Assembly (NCBI RefSeq): GCF_004745575.1
Contig: NZ_RPEM01000010.1
Coordinates: 35,842-99,841, forward strand
Direction: 5' to 3'
DNA from: Pseudotabrizicola sediminis
GTDB taxonomy: Bacteria; Pseudomonadota; Alphaproteobacteria; Rhodobacterales; Rhodobacteraceae
Length of the DNA: 64,000 nt
Each line of letters opens with the position of its first letter. Within the stretch, counting starts at the first letter, position 1. Shown in pieces: positions 36,379-45,907 of this stretch. The notes beneath the pieces are model-generated. The model searched no databases. It was not told the DNA's origin and saw only the letters and a program-made list of their open reading frames with translations. The position numbers and the translations under genes were made by a program.

Positions 36379-39300
36379 CTACACCTTGTATTTTGAACGC
36401 AGTATGGCCGTTTCCGCCGCCATAACAAGCGCCGTGCGATCCACGGGTTTTGCCAGAACGGCATCGAACTGCGCACCGGCACGGCCAGCAACCCCTGCAA
36501 GGGCAGTCACAAGGATCACGGGCACATGGGGGGCAAGGGCGCGAACTCTGTCAGCAAGCGCGGCCCCGTTCATGCCCGGCATATCGAAATCGGTGATGAC
36601 CAGGTCCCAAGCGGCGGGATCGCCTTCTATTGCCGCAAGGATGTCGCCTGGTTCGGTCGAGGGCGCGACCTCGGCACCTGCTGCTTCCAACAAGGCTGTC
36701 AGCACGTCCAGCAGGTCTTTCTGGTCGTCCACCACAAGGATCGTCCGCCCATCAAGTCTGCCGGTCAATCCTTCGACAGGCGCGCAGGCGGTCGCAGGCG
36801 CATCCTGACTAATCGGCCAAAGAACGACAAATCGTGTGCCATTGCCCGGCTTGGTTTCCAGACGAACCGCGCCACCATTCGTCGTGACCACCGACGAGAC
36901 GATGGCAAGTCCCAGCCCGGTGCCCTTGTCGCCTTTGGTCGAGACATAGGGCTGGAACACACGGGCCGCGAGGTCGGGTTCCATTCCCGGGCCGGTATCT
37001 TCGATGCTGAGGCAGACATGGGGCCGCCCGGCATCAATCATCCCCACCGCAAACGGACCGACAAGATCAGGTGCCATGGCATTGTTCAGCGTGACCGCGA
37101 TTTCGCCAGACCGGGTTCCCATGGCATCGCGGGCGTTGATCACAAGGTTCAGAACGACTTGCAGGATGTCTGTCGGGTCAACCGTGATTTCGATCGGCTC
37201 GGGCGGCAGTGACAGCGTCAGGCGGTGAGGCGCCTTCAGGCTGGCGCGTGCAAGATCGGCCGCCTCGCGAACGGGCTGGCGCAGGTCAAGCGCCTTGCGG
37301 TCGGCAGGGCGGGCACCCATCGCCAGCAGGCGTTTGACCAGACCGGCGGCCTGATTGGTAGCGGCCTCGATCCGGCCAGCACCTGCGGCCGCCAGACTGC
37401 CGGGTTCGGCGGCGGCCTCGATCAGCGACGCGCTGCCCGCAATGGTGGCAAGCAAGTTGTTGAAATCATGTGCGAGGCCCGCTGCCATCTGGCCCACGGC
37501 CTCGCGTCGCTGGGCAAGGTGCAGTTCATCGCGCAGCCGTTCGCGTTCGGAGTTTTCCCTGCGACGAGCACTGACGTCGCGGGAGATGCACAAAATGCCG
37601 CCGTCCTCTTTAAGGGTCAGCGACACATCCTGATCAACCGGCTGTCCATCTCTGGTCCGGCCCAGAATCTCGCCCGTCCATCGCCCTTCGGCAAACAGGC
37701 GCGGCATGGCGTTGGCCTGCATCCATGCCGCCTCGTCCGGCCCGTAGACCACCGACCACGGCTTGCCGATTACCTCTGCCTCGGTCGCGAACCCGAACAT
37801 CGCCAGATGCGCGCGATTCATGTAAAGGTAGGTCCCTTGCGCGTCAGTGATGGCGATGCCGTCCTGACTGGCCTCCATCGCCGCCGAGCGGTCGCCCAGC
37901 GCGCGTTGTTCGGCCAGTTTCAGCGCTGTTATATCGACGCGCAGACCCACACGGCCGCCATCGGGTGTGGCCTTTTCGAAAAAGCGCAGCCAAGTACCAT
38001 TGCTTAACTGCTGCTCGAATTCGCTATAGGGCGCGCGGTGGCGTTCGATGCGGTCGGAAAGCCAGGCCTCTTCTTGCCCAAGGGCATCAGAATATTCGCC
38101 GCCGGCCAAACCCGCACGCAGAATGTCCTCATAGGTTGCGCCGGGTGTGATGGCTGCGGCAGAGCGCGGATAAATCTCGCGATAGCGGTCGTTGCAGATG
38201 ACCAGCCGGTCATCCGCGTCAAACAGGACAAAGCCGTCCTGCAAGGCACTCACGGCGGCTTCCAGCGTCGCGCGGGCAAGGGCTGCGGCGTTTGCCGACC
38301 GCTGCAAGGCTTCGGCCTGTATCCGCCGCTCGGTCACGTCGGTTTCCACCGCCATGAAACCCCGCAACTGGCCGGAAATGTCGTGCAGGGGCTGAACATC
38401 CAGCGCCACCCAGTACTGCTGCCCTGCGCGTGTCTGGTTCAGGATCTCGGTCTGTACGGCTTGTCCCTTGTCCAAAGCGGCGCGCAGGCGTGCAACGGTT
38501 TCGGGATCGGTCTGATCGCACTGCAGGAAGCTTCCTGCGTTCCGCCCCTCTATCTCATCCAGCCGCCATCCCGTGGTCCGCTCAAAGGCTTCATTCACCC
38601 ATTCGATGCGCCGCGCGGCGTCAGTCACCACAACAAGGTTTGTGGTGCGTCGGGCAATCTCCGAAAGGCGCTCGATCTCGGCGGTTTGTTCGCGCGCAAG
38701 GGTGACGTCACGCAGAACGAAAAGGTAGCCTTGGTCCCCCATGGCCGCAGCGGACAGTTGCCACCAGCGTTCCAATTCCGCTGTCAGCGCGAAGGGGAAG
38801 CTGCGCGCCTCCGGCCTGCGACCTGCATCAATCTCGGAAATAACCTTTCGCGCCTCTGCGGCGAGGTCAGGCGGCAAAACTTCTTCGAGTGAGCACCCAG
38901 CAAAGGTTTCGCCAAGTGCGTCGGGCACAATGATGGCACCGGAATGCCAAGTGACAAACCGACCTGCGCAATCAAGTTCAACGACCAGATCGGGCATGGC
39001 CGAAAGCACTGACGACAGTTGCGCGCGCTGGGCGGCCGTTTCGGCATGGGCCGCGACCAGTGCCGCCTCGGCAGCGCGCCGTCCCAGAACCGATGCGATA
39101 ACCTTGGCGACCGAACGGACAAGATGCACCTCTCCGGGCAGGAAGCTGCGCTTGGCGCGCACGGCATCATAACCGACAAAGCCGCGGAAGATGCCATCCT
39201 GCATCATGGGAACCGCCAGAAGCGAACGGATACCCTGCTCCAGCAGGATGGCTTTCTCGGGTGCCGTGTCGGGCAGCGCGAGCACATCGGGAATAAGCAC

Positions 39301-40338
39301 CTCGCGGCCTGCATCGAACTCCGCGCGCCAGTGGTCGATCATCTCTGCGGGGATGTCCTGCAGCATCTCCCGTGCGGGCTCGATGCCCGGGGCGCACCAT
39401 TCGTGGGTGTTGTCGATGAGCGCCTTTGCGGTGCGCAGGCGAAAGACATAAACTCGGTCGGTCCGGGTCAGCGTGCCCATCCTCGCCAGTGCTGCATCGA
39501 TCGCAGTATCGGCGTCGGCCAAGGGTGCCCCAAGCAGGTTGTCAAGGATGCCGACAACCTCGCCCTGCATGTCGGTCAGTCGGGAAAACGCGCGGTGCAC
39601 GGCCTCCAGCGGGGCATCAAGAACGCCGGTCTGGGCTTCGTCGACATTGCCCCCCTCGATCAACGAAACCAGAAGCGCATTGCGTCGCGCCTCACGCAAA
39701 GCGATCAGGCTTTGGACAGCAAAAGTTGCGACACGTTCGAGGAGACGAAGGTCAGCCGCCGAAAAGCGCCCAGCCTTCTGACACCCCAGCAGCAGCGCAC
39801 TTGTGCCTTCGCCGGGCATCAGGAACGGCGCAAGAATGACAGAGGCATATTTGCCCGTCTGCCCAGGCAACGCCTTACCGTCTGCTAGAGATGCAAAGCC
39901 CGAAAGACGGCGCGGGCGGGCCAGCAGGCTTGCCTTAACCGGCAGCAAAAGATCAGCGTGTTCGGTCTTCGCCGCCGCAGCGATCCGGACCTCGCTGCCC
40001 GCGGCCTGGACAAAACAGGCGTCAAAGATCGCAAACTCGCGCTGCAGAACGTCCAGCAACGCCTGCATCGCCTCGGTTGCACCCGACTTGCCTGACAGTG
40101 CGGCCAGTGCCTCGGACAGAATGGATCGTTCGCGCAGGGCCGCAGCCTCGCGGACGCGCACGGCCTCGGTTTCAGACAACGCAGCGCGGACCGCTTCGGT
40201 TTCAAGGATCAGACGCTGGTTTGCTTCATAAAGTTCGCGGCTTTTGGTTTCCAGAAGGGCTTCGGCTTCGGTTCTGGCCAGCTTTTCTCGCTCATATCGC
40301 GCCCGGGCAACAGGCTTTTCGCCTTGCCCTTCCATCAT
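36379..40338 (-). CDS. Hybrid histidine kinase with GAF and PAS domains
   Basis: 1319 residues, no membrane segment: a cytosolic sensor kinase. Order: N-terminal coiled coil (about 10-80, LARTEAEALLETKSRELYEA), GAF-like domain (about 85-220), second GAF (about 270-430), four PAS domains (about 440-950). HisKA follows with phosphoacceptor His in VGQMAAGLAHDFNNLLATIA, then an ATPase with NLVINARDAMG, DTGPGMEPD and GTGLGLAIV, and a C-terminal receiver with phosphoacceptor Asp1250 (ITDFDMPGMNG). The coiled-coil head resembles NosP-associated kinases. It overlaps the H-NOX gene by four bases. Expected role: integrates signals from the two haem sensors and feeds the response regulator. Confidence 0.92.
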   Translation of the reverse strand: MMEGQGEKPVARARYEREKLARTEAEALLETKSRELYEANQRLILETEAVRAALSETEAVRVREAAALRERSILSEALAALSGKSGATEAMQALLDVLQREFAIFDACFVQAAGSEVRIAAAAKTEHADLLLPVKASLLARPRRLSGFASLADGKALPGQTGKYASVILAPFLMPGEGTSALLLGCQKAGRFSAADLRLLERVATFAVQSLIALREARRNALLVSLIEGGNVDEAQTGVLDAPLEAVHRAFSRLTDMQGEVVGILDNLLGAPLADADTAIDAALARMGTLTRTDRVYVFRLRTAKALIDNTHEWCAPGIEPAREMLQDIPAEMIDHWRAEFDAGREVLIPDVLALPDTAPEKAILLEQGIRSLLAVPMMQDGIFRGFVGYDAVRAKRSFLPGEVHLVRSVAKVIASVLGRRAAEAALVAAHAETAAQRAQLSSVLSAMPDLVVELDCAGRFVTWHSGAIIVPDALGETFAGCSLEEVLPPDLAAEARKVISEIDAGRRPEARSFPFALTAELERWWQLSAAAMGDQGYLFVLRDVTLAREQTAEIERLSEIARRTTNLVVVTDAARRIEWVNEAFERTTGWRLDEIEGRNAGSFLQCDQTDPETVARLRAALDKGQAVQTEILNQTRAGQQYWVALDVQPLHDISGQLRGFMAVETDVTERRIQAEALQRSANAAALARATLEAAVSALQDGFVLFDADDRLVICNDRYREIYPRSAAAITPGATYEDILRAGLAGGEYSDALGQEEAWLSDRIERHRAPYSEFEQQLSNGTWLRFFEKATPDGGRVGLRVDITALKLAEQRALGDRSAAMEASQDGIAITDAQGTYLYMNRAHLAMFGFATEAEVIGKPWSVVYGPDEAAWMQANAMPRLFAEGRWTGEILGRTRDGQPVDQDVSLTLKEDGGILCISRDVSARRRENSERERLRDELHLAQRREAVGQMAAGLAHDFNNLLATIAGSASLIEAAAEPGSLAAAGAGRIEAATNQAAGLVKRLLAMGARPADRKALDLRQPVREAADLARASLKAPHRLTLSLPPEPIEITVDPTDILQVVLNLVINARDAMGTRSGEIAVTLNNAMAPDLVGPFAVGMIDAGRPHVCLSIEDTGPGMEPDLAARVFQPYVSTKGDKGTGLGLAIVSSVVTTNGGAVRLETKPGNGTRFVVLWPISQDAPATACAPVEGLTGRLDGRTILVVDDQKDLLDVLTALLEAAGAEVAPSTEPGDILAAIEGDPAAWDLVITDFDMPGMNGAALADRVRALAPHVPVILVTALAGVAGRAGAQFDAVLAKPVDRTALVMAAETAILRSKYKV

Positions 40339-40886
40339 GTCTTGGCGCCGATGCGGATGTTGAAATCGGCTTCGTTTCTTCCCCCGGTCACGCGGTCATT
40401 GCGTTCAATCACGGCGGTTTCGCCGAAATGGGTCACACATCCCTCGATCAGCCCGTGGCAGAAATCGGCCAGCGGGCGCGGAGAGCGATAGGTCATCTGC
40501 ATCGTTTCGTCGTCCGCACGCACAACATCAAAGTGCGGCAGGTCGGCGTCGGGATAAAGCTTGCGGACCTCGACGTGTATTTCATTCTCGATCGCGGCCA
40601 GCATATCGAGGCTGCCACTCCGCCCGACAAAGAAATCCGGGTAATGCTTTACAAAGCTGTTCATCATCCAATGGCCAAACAGGCGCTGCAATGCAGGTCC
40701 GGGTATGCCGCTGTGCTGAGAAAAGCCGCAAACAAGGGTCATCAACTCGTCGCAGGGGTAATTGCCGACGGCAGTGTAGGCCCCGCCCGATGGGAGGTTG
40801 GCGCGATCAATGACCATATCGATGACGTCTTCGCCAAAGGCGTCCTCGGCCATGGCCACCAATTCGACAAAGACGAGGCCCTTCAT
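40335..40886 (-). CDS. H-NOX (haem nitric oxide/oxygen binding) protein
   Basis: 183 residues, the size of stand-alone bacterial H-NOX proteins. Proximal haem ligand His104 (NEIHVEVRKLYP) and the propionate-binding triad Y133-x-S135-x-R137 (TYRSPR) are present. The position of the distal Tyr that stabilises oxygen in Thermoanaerobacter H-NOX is Phe142 here, which by family knowledge points to NO selectivity. The start at 40886 overlaps the FIST stop (ATGA) and the end overlaps the kinase start, so sensor and kinase are tightly coupled. Expected action: NO-bound H-NOX alters kinase activity. Confidence 0.93.
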   Translation of the reverse strand: MKGLVFVELVAMAEDAFGEDVIDMVIDRANLPSGGAYTAVGNYPCDELMTLVCGFSQHSGIPGPALQRLFGHWMMNSFVKHYPDFFVGRSGSLDMLAAIENEIHVEVRKLYPDADLPHFDVVRADDETMQMTYRSPRPLADFCHGLIEGCVTHFGETAVIERNDRVTGGRNEADFNIRIGAKT

Positions 40887-42073
40887 GACCCAAGCCCGAA
40901 TACAGTGCACGAAATCATGAGGTTTCCATGTTTTGCGACGCCTCCCGCAGGAATGCCTTGTTCTCCGAACGTGAATACCCCAAGCCACGGCGCATCGCCA
41001 AGTGCAGTGTTTATTCCTTGCTGTACCTCATCCATGCGATCACGCACTGCCAGCATGCAGCCCCCGCAATAGACGACCAACGCACCGGCAATGCCACCGG
41101 CGGCATCATCACGCGCCTGCCGTGCCACCCGTCCTGCCCGCGCGACCAGGCTGTCAGCAGACCCCTGCATTTGCCAAAGTCGATCCCCCAGCGCCACATC
41201 GGCGAAAAGATCGAGCGAGCCGTCGGGATTGGCTACGGCGGGATGTGCAAGCAGATGAAAGGGCACGCCAGCGATTTGCCGCTCTACCCGGCCAAGTGGC
41301 CACAGCGTTGCGGCGGCAAGGATCGACAGGGGCGCTTTGCCCGCTACCGGCACCGCATTGCCGGTCCAGCCGTGATAGACCGATGCTGCGGGTTCGCCGT
41401 CGATCTCGAACAGGCGGCGTCCGTCAACTCGCGTCACGACGCCGCTGTCGCCTGTCGGAGCATAGCCGCTTTGATAGGCCGACGCGATCCTCGTTGACGG
41501 AAAGAGGACGGACACAACGACCCCGTCGCTGTGGCACTGAATTGGCCCGAACTGCGCCCAGTTTCCGCTGACATCATTGTCAGCCGAACTGCCGCCGACG
41601 ATTGGGGTCTCGTTGCCGATCACCGCGCGAATGCCATCGAGGACCTGTTCCTCGCGTCCGGGCGCGACTGTCAGCCAGATCAGATCAGGGATCTCTCCCT
41701 GGCGTCCGGCGCTGGCAAGGGCGGCCTGTGTTGCCCGCTGCGCCGCATCGCCCGCGTCAGTGCCAAGGTCGCAGGACCCGGTGCCGTAACTGCCCGCCGC
41801 ATCCCAGATTGCCAAGGCCCCCAGCCCTGCGCCGCTGGCGATGTTCACGCCGTCTTGCGTCATGATGCCAAGACAGGAAGACCCGCCATGCAGGGCCACA
41901 GTTCCAAAACGCGCAACCGCCGCGGCGTGAAGTCCCGCGGGAGCCGTGCCGACACCGAAATGAAGCGCCACGAAGTCGGGCATTCCACGGGCGACGATTG
42001 CCAGTGATCCGGCCAGATCGTTAACCGCGCTGACAAGGTCGCTGGCGCGGGATTGTGCTGTTGCAATGAGCAT
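40883..42073 (-). CDS. FIST-domain protein (NosP-like candidate NO sensor)
   Basis: 396 residues from the ATG at 42073 with GGAGG at six bases; a GTG at 42085 is the alternative. The FIST N domain (about 30-215: FVALHFGVGTAPAGLHAAAV, GGSSCLGIMTQDGV, TPIVGGSSADNDVSGNW) is followed by FIST C (about 225-395: AGKAPLSILAAATLWPLG, CGGCMLAVRDRMDEVQQGI, FGEQGIPAGG). Several FIST proteins (NosP) bind haem and NO and control a neighbouring kinase. Here the gene leads an operon with H-NOX, hybrid kinase and regulator. Haem binding by this protein is inferred; the ligand residue was not identified with confidence. Confidence 0.88.
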   Translation of the reverse strand: MLIATAQSRASDLVSAVNDLAGSLAIVARGMPDFVALHFGVGTAPAGLHAAAVARFGTVALHGGSSCLGIMTQDGVNIASGAGLGALAIWDAAGSYGTGSCDLGTDAGDAAQRATQAALASAGRQGEIPDLIWLTVAPGREEQVLDGIRAVIGNETPIVGGSSADNDVSGNWAQFGPIQCHSDGVVVSVLFPSTRIASAYQSGYAPTGDSGVVTRVDGRRLFEIDGEPAASVYHGWTGNAVPVAGKAPLSILAAATLWPLGRVERQIAGVPFHLLAHPAVANPDGSLDLFADVALGDRLWQMQGSADSLVARAGRVARQARDDAAGGIAGALVVYCGGCMLAVRDRMDEVQQGINTALGDAPWLGVFTFGEQGIPAGGVAKHGNLMISCTVFGLGS

Positions 42074-42137
42074 TGATGCCTCCACATGGTTGAGACTAGC
42101 ACAATGAAAAGACTGGCCACAGCGCGCAGCCGGAGTG

Positions 42138-42163
42138 TCCCCCTACCCGATTGGATAGGGGGA
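42138..42163. promoter_or_regulatory. Inverted repeat upstream of the NO-sensor operon
   Basis: Left arm TCCCCCTACCC, spacer GATT, right arm GGATAGGGGGA, with one G-T type mismatch between arms. It lies 65-90 bases upstream of the FIST start and just past the manC stop. It shares its 9-4-9 core with the repeat at 45908-45929. Likely an operator; a hairpin in the manC 3' end is the other possibility. Confidence 0.7.
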
Positions 42164-42194
42164 GCGGAAACTGCATCCGGGCCGTCCTTGCCGA

Positions 42195-43343
42195 TCACTC
42201 GGCAGCGAAAAGATAGGGTCCGCGGTAAGCATCTTGTGCGGTTGCTATCGGGGCGAACCCTTCGGCCTGCACTGCGCTGCGGGCTTTCAGCCTCGCAACC
42301 GCCTCTTTCACCTCCTGCACCCGGCTTTTGTGCGCGACAAGGATCGCGTCGCCCATTGCTACCACGATCATGTCGGTCAATCCGATGCCGACCAGTTCCA
42401 CGCCCGGGGTGTCGGACCTGAGCAGACTGTCCTCGCAGCCGATGGCGGTCACGTCCCCAGTCGTGATCATGCCATCCGCCTCTGTCGCGGTTTCGCGCCA
42501 GATTGCGTCCCAATCGCCCAGGTCCGACCAGCCAGCGGCGAAGGGGACGACACAAAGGTTCGTCGCCCGCTCCATCACCGCGAAGTCGACCGAGATGTCT
42601 TCGGCCCGGTTCCATGCCTCTGCCGCGAGATGCACGATATTCTGATCTTTCATTGCATCAAGAACCGCAGCCTGCACCGGGAGCAGCAGGTGGCCCGCAT
42701 GGGCGCGGAACGCATCAACAAGCGTCCTTGCGGTGGCCAGAAAGATGCCCGCGTTCCACAGATAGGTTCCGGCAGCCAGCATTGCGTGAGCCTGCGCTGC
42801 CTTGGGCTTTTCGACAAAGCGCTTCAGGGCAAGCGGACGTGGCCGGAAATCGCCGGGAGCCTCGCCCAGTTCAAGCCAGCCATAGCCGGTTTCCGCGCGT
42901 GTCGGGTGAATCCCGAAGGTCACGATCCTGCCCTCAAGTGCTGCCGCCGTTCCCGCAGAAACTGCGGCGCGAAAGGCGTCGGCATCCGGGATGGCGTGAT
43001 CGGACGGGGCGACCAGCATCAATGCCTGCGGATCCTTTTCGAGCAGATGCAGGGCGGCGGCCAGGATGGCGGGGGCGGTGTTCCGCGCCGAAGGCTCTAC
43101 CATCAGGCAGGCAGGGGCCACACCCACAGACCGCGCCTGATCCCGCGCCATCTCCAGATAGGCATCGGCGGTCACGACGACCGGGGCAGCCCAGCCGAAC
43201 CCCGACAGCCGCGTCAGGGCTGACTGGTACAGCGTTTCATCGCCAAGAAGGCGGCTGAATTGCTTTGGCATCGACTTGCGGGACATCGGCCACAGGCGGG
43301 TGCCGGAGCCGCCGCAGAGCAGAACGGGATTAATCGGGGTCAT
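42195..43343 (-). CDS. manC: Mannose-1-phosphate guanylyltransferase
   Basis: 382 residues containing only the nucleotidyltransferase domain of AlgA/ManC. Pyrophosphorylase signature GGSGTRLWPMSRKSMPKQF at about 11-29; also VEPSARNTAPAI, VAPSDHAIPD, FVEKP and FAAGWSDLGDWDAIW. It makes GDP-mannose from mannose-1-P and GTP. The isomerase cupin normally fused at the C-terminus is encoded 9 kb away at 32637-33050. It reads away from algC; the shared intergenic region holds a copy of the locus repeat. It is the upstream neighbour of the sensor operon on the same strand, 121 bases away. Confidence 0.9.
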   Translation of the reverse strand: MTPINPVLLCGGSGTRLWPMSRKSMPKQFSRLLGDETLYQSALTRLSGFGWAAPVVVTADAYLEMARDQARSVGVAPACLMVEPSARNTAPAILAAALHLLEKDPQALMLVAPSDHAIPDADAFRAAVSAGTAAALEGRIVTFGIHPTRAETGYGWLELGEAPGDFRPRPLALKRFVEKPKAAQAHAMLAAGTYLWNAGIFLATARTLVDAFRAHAGHLLLPVQAAVLDAMKDQNIVHLAAEAWNRAEDISVDFAVMERATNLCVVPFAAGWSDLGDWDAIWRETATEADGMITTGDVTAIGCEDSLLRSDTPGVELVGIGLTDMIVVAMGDAILVAHKSRVQEVKEAVARLKARSAVQAEGFAPIATAQDAYRGPYLFAAE

Positions 43344-43449
43344 GGCGATGGTCCTTCCAGGCGGGTCAACTGTTGCCAGCCTTTTGCCATGCTGTGGTGC
43401 CTGTCGGCTACAACGCGGCGGGATGCCGGAACCGGACCTTTGCGCAAGA

Positions 43450-43471
43450 GGTCAATCCGAACGGATAGGAG
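43450..43471. promoter_or_regulatory. Copy of the alg-locus inverted repeat between manC and algC
   Basis: GGTCAATCC, spacer GAAC, GGATAGGAG: the right arm matches the consensus at eight of nine positions, the left arm at five. It lies 108-129 bases upstream of algC and a similar distance upstream of the divergent manC. Confidence 0.5.
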
Positions 43472-43578
43472 GTATCTCCATCCGCGCAGCCGACGCTTCT
43501 GATGCTCGGCTGCAATCACTGAAGGGCTTTTGCTATTTCATGGTCCCAGACTCATGCCCACCGCAAAGGATAGTTGAC

Positions 43579-44982
43579 ATGACCACCCATCGCCCGCTGC
43601 CACATCCCTCAATGACCTGCTTCAAGGCCTACGACATCCGGGGCCTTCTTGGGGCCGAACTGAATGCCGACATCGCTTGCCGGATTGGCCGGGCTTTCGC
43701 TGAAACGCTGGGCGCACGCCGTGTGGTGGTGGGGCGCGACTGCCGCGCATCGTCGGAAACGCTGATGGCTGCGGTGATTGACGGGCTGCTGGGGGCGGGG
43801 GTTGAGGTCTGCGACCTTGGCCTTTGCGGCACTGAAGAGATGTATTTTGCCACCACGCATCTTGATGCCTGTGGTGGGATCGAGGTGACGGCATCGCACA
43901 ACCCGATGGATTACAACGGGATGAAGATGGTTGGCCGTGGCTCGGCCCCGCTTGACCCGGCCACCGACATGGTGGCGGTCCGTGCTTTGGCTGAAAGCGG
44001 GGCTTTTGCCCCGCGCCGGGCGGGTGGTGTTGTGGTCGACGCAAGCCGCGCGCGCGCGGCTTATGTTGAACGTGTCGTGTCCTTCGTCGACGCTTCGACG
44101 CTGCGGCCGATGACGATCCTGGTCAACGCAGGCAATGGCGCGGCGGGGCCGACCTTTGACGCCATCGCCAAGGCGCTTGTCGCGCGCGGCGCACCCTTGC
44201 GGTTTGTCCGCATGCATCATGCGCCGGATGGCAGCTTTCCGAATGGTATCCCGAACCCGCTGCTACCCGAAAACCAACCGATGACCGCAGAAGCGGTCGT
44301 GGCCGCAGGTGCGGATCTGGGCGTGGCATGGGACGGCGACTTTGACCGCTGCTTTTTCTTTGACCACCTGGGCCAGTTTGTACCCGGTGAATATGTCGTG
44401 GGTCTCTTGGCACAGGTATTCCTCGCGAAAGAGCCTGGCGCGACCATTGTCCATGACCCGCGTGTGGTCTGGAATACCGAAGCCATCGTCGCAGCGGCAG
44501 GCGGGCGGGCGCAGCCTTCGCGTACCGGACATGCGTTCCTCAAGCAGGCGCTGCGCGACACCGGTGCCGTCTATGGCGGCGAGATGTCGGCCCATCACTA
44601 TTTCCGCGACTTCATGGCCTGTGACAGCGGCATGATCCCTTGGCTCTTGATTGCCGAACTGATGGGCCGCAGCGGATTGCGCCTTGCTGAATTGGTTGCC
44701 GGTGCCCGCACGGCCTTCCCGTCCTCGGGCGAGATCAACTTTCGTGTGGCAGAGACCGATGCGGCCGTTGCCCGTGTCGAGGCCGCGTTTGGCCACCTCG
44801 CTTTGGATACGAACCGGCTCGACGGGTTGTCGATGCAATTTGCCGACTGGCGACTGAATCTACGGGCGTCCAACACTGAACCGCTTTTGCGGCTTAATGT
44901 GGAAACGCGTGGAAACCCCGACGCTTTGGCCGTGCACACGGCCCGCGTCGCCGCCGTGATCCAAAACAGGGAAGCGAAATGA
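43579..44982 (+). CDS. algC: Phosphomannomutase/phosphoglucomutase
   Basis: 467 residues from the ATG at 43579 (AAGGA upstream); the longer open frame from 43276 is not needed. It interconverts mannose-6-P and mannose-1-P for GDP-mannose synthesis. The active-site serine loop is GGIEVTASHNPMDYNGMKM, the metal loop is WDGDFDRCFFFD, the sugar-binding loop is GGEMSAHHYF, and the phosphate-binding end is RASNTEPLLRLNVE. The family also covers AlgC and ManB; context favours AlgC. It overlaps the next gene by four bases. Confidence 0.9.
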   Translation: MTTHRPLPHPSMTCFKAYDIRGLLGAELNADIACRIGRAFAETLGARRVVVGRDCRASSETLMAAVIDGLLGAGVEVCDLGLCGTEEMYFATTHLDACGGIEVTASHNPMDYNGMKMVGRGSAPLDPATDMVAVRALAESGAFAPRRAGGVVVDASRARAAYVERVVSFVDASTLRPMTILVNAGNGAAGPTFDAIAKALVARGAPLRFVRMHHAPDGSFPNGIPNPLLPENQPMTAEAVVAAGADLGVAWDGDFDRCFFFDHLGQFVPGEYVVGLLAQVFLAKEPGATIVHDPRVVWNTEAIVAAAGGRAQPSRTGHAFLKQALRDTGAVYGGEMSAHHYFRDFMACDSGMIPWLLIAELMGRSGLRLAELVAGARTAFPSSGEINFRVAETDAAVARVEAAFGHLALDTNRLDGLSMQFADWRLNLRASNTEPLLRLNVETRGNPDALAVHTARVAAVIQNREAK

Positions 44983-45905
44983 TGTTCCGGTCCAGCTCTT
45001 CCACTCTGGTTTTCTCCGTAATTCTTTCTGCAATTGCGGCAACTGCTCCGGCAATCGCTGAAACGCGTGCCGGTTCCGCCGTTGCGGTTGTGGCTGAGGC
45101 GGAGTCTGATCTGGCTCGCCGTGCCGACGCCAGTGATTTGCGCGCACAACTGTCGCTTGCGCGCATGCTGGCGCAAGACAACAGATTTGGACTGTCAGTG
45201 CAGCATTGGCAGCTGGCCGAGGCACAAGGCCATCCGCGCGCGCGCTATCAATTGGCGGGTGCCCTGATGCGCGTTGAAGGCGTGGCTGCCGATCCGGTCG
45301 AGGGCGTCCGGCTGTTGCGCCTCGGGGCCGAAGCCGGGCACATCTCGTCCATCGCATCTCTGGCCCGCGCGTTGGAAACAGGGCTTGGTGCTGAACCTGA
45401 TTTGTCCGAAGCCGTGCGCCTGTACGAGATCGCTGCAGCCGATGGGCACGCATATGCCCGCTTTCGCCGGGCACTGGCATTGAGCGATAAACCGTCTCCA
45501 GCAACCGACCCGACAAGAGGCGCAACCCTCCTGTTCGACCTTGTGGAAGAGGGATACCGCCCGGCTTTCTTTGCGATGGCAGAGTCACTGATGATGGGGC
45601 GACCGCTTGATTCGCAGCGCGAACGCGCGCGGGACTTGAGGCGCGCCGAAGCGCTGGCCGGAAACGACCAGGCACTTGCCCGGTTGGCCTGGGCTTACCC
45701 TAATGATTACATCATGATAGTGCAGGCGGCATTGTGCGACACGGGTCATTCTGGCGGACAGATCAATGGCAGTCTGACTGCACGGACGATTGGCGCGATT
45801 ACCCGGTTTTGCCTGGAGACCGGCATCAACGATGTTTGCCGCCATGGTCCCATGCGGTCAGACGCGGCTCGCAGTAACGGGCGCAACTTGTTCCTCACGA
45901 CCTGA
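44979..45905 (+). CDS. Exported Sel1-repeat protein, AlgK-like
   Basis: 308 residues. Signal sequence MMFRSSSSTLVFSVILSAIAATAPAIAE. Sel1/TPR-like repeats run from about 50 to 230 (LSVQHWQLAEAQGHPRARYQ, VRLLRLGAEAGHISSIASLA, AVRLYEIAAADGHAYARF). A C-terminal segment (GGQINGSLTARTIGAITRF) resembles a peptidoglycan-binding fold. In Pseudomonas, AlgK is a periplasmic TPR scaffold for alginate export. This protein occupies the equivalent place beside alg44 and alg8, but sequence similarity is only architectural. No lipobox Cys is seen, unlike AlgK. Confidence 0.75.
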   Translation: MMFRSSSSTLVFSVILSAIAATAPAIAETRAGSAVAVVAEAESDLARRADASDLRAQLSLARMLAQDNRFGLSVQHWQLAEAQGHPRARYQLAGALMRVEGVAADPVEGVRLLRLGAEAGHISSIASLARALETGLGAEPDLSEAVRLYEIAAADGHAYARFRRALALSDKPSPATDPTRGATLLFDLVEEGYRPAFFAMAESLMMGRPLDSQRERARDLRRAEALAGNDQALARLAWAYPNDYIMIVQAALCDTGHSGGQINGSLTARTIGAITRFCLETGINDVCRHGPMRSDAARSNGRNLFLTT

Positions 45906-45907
45906 GC

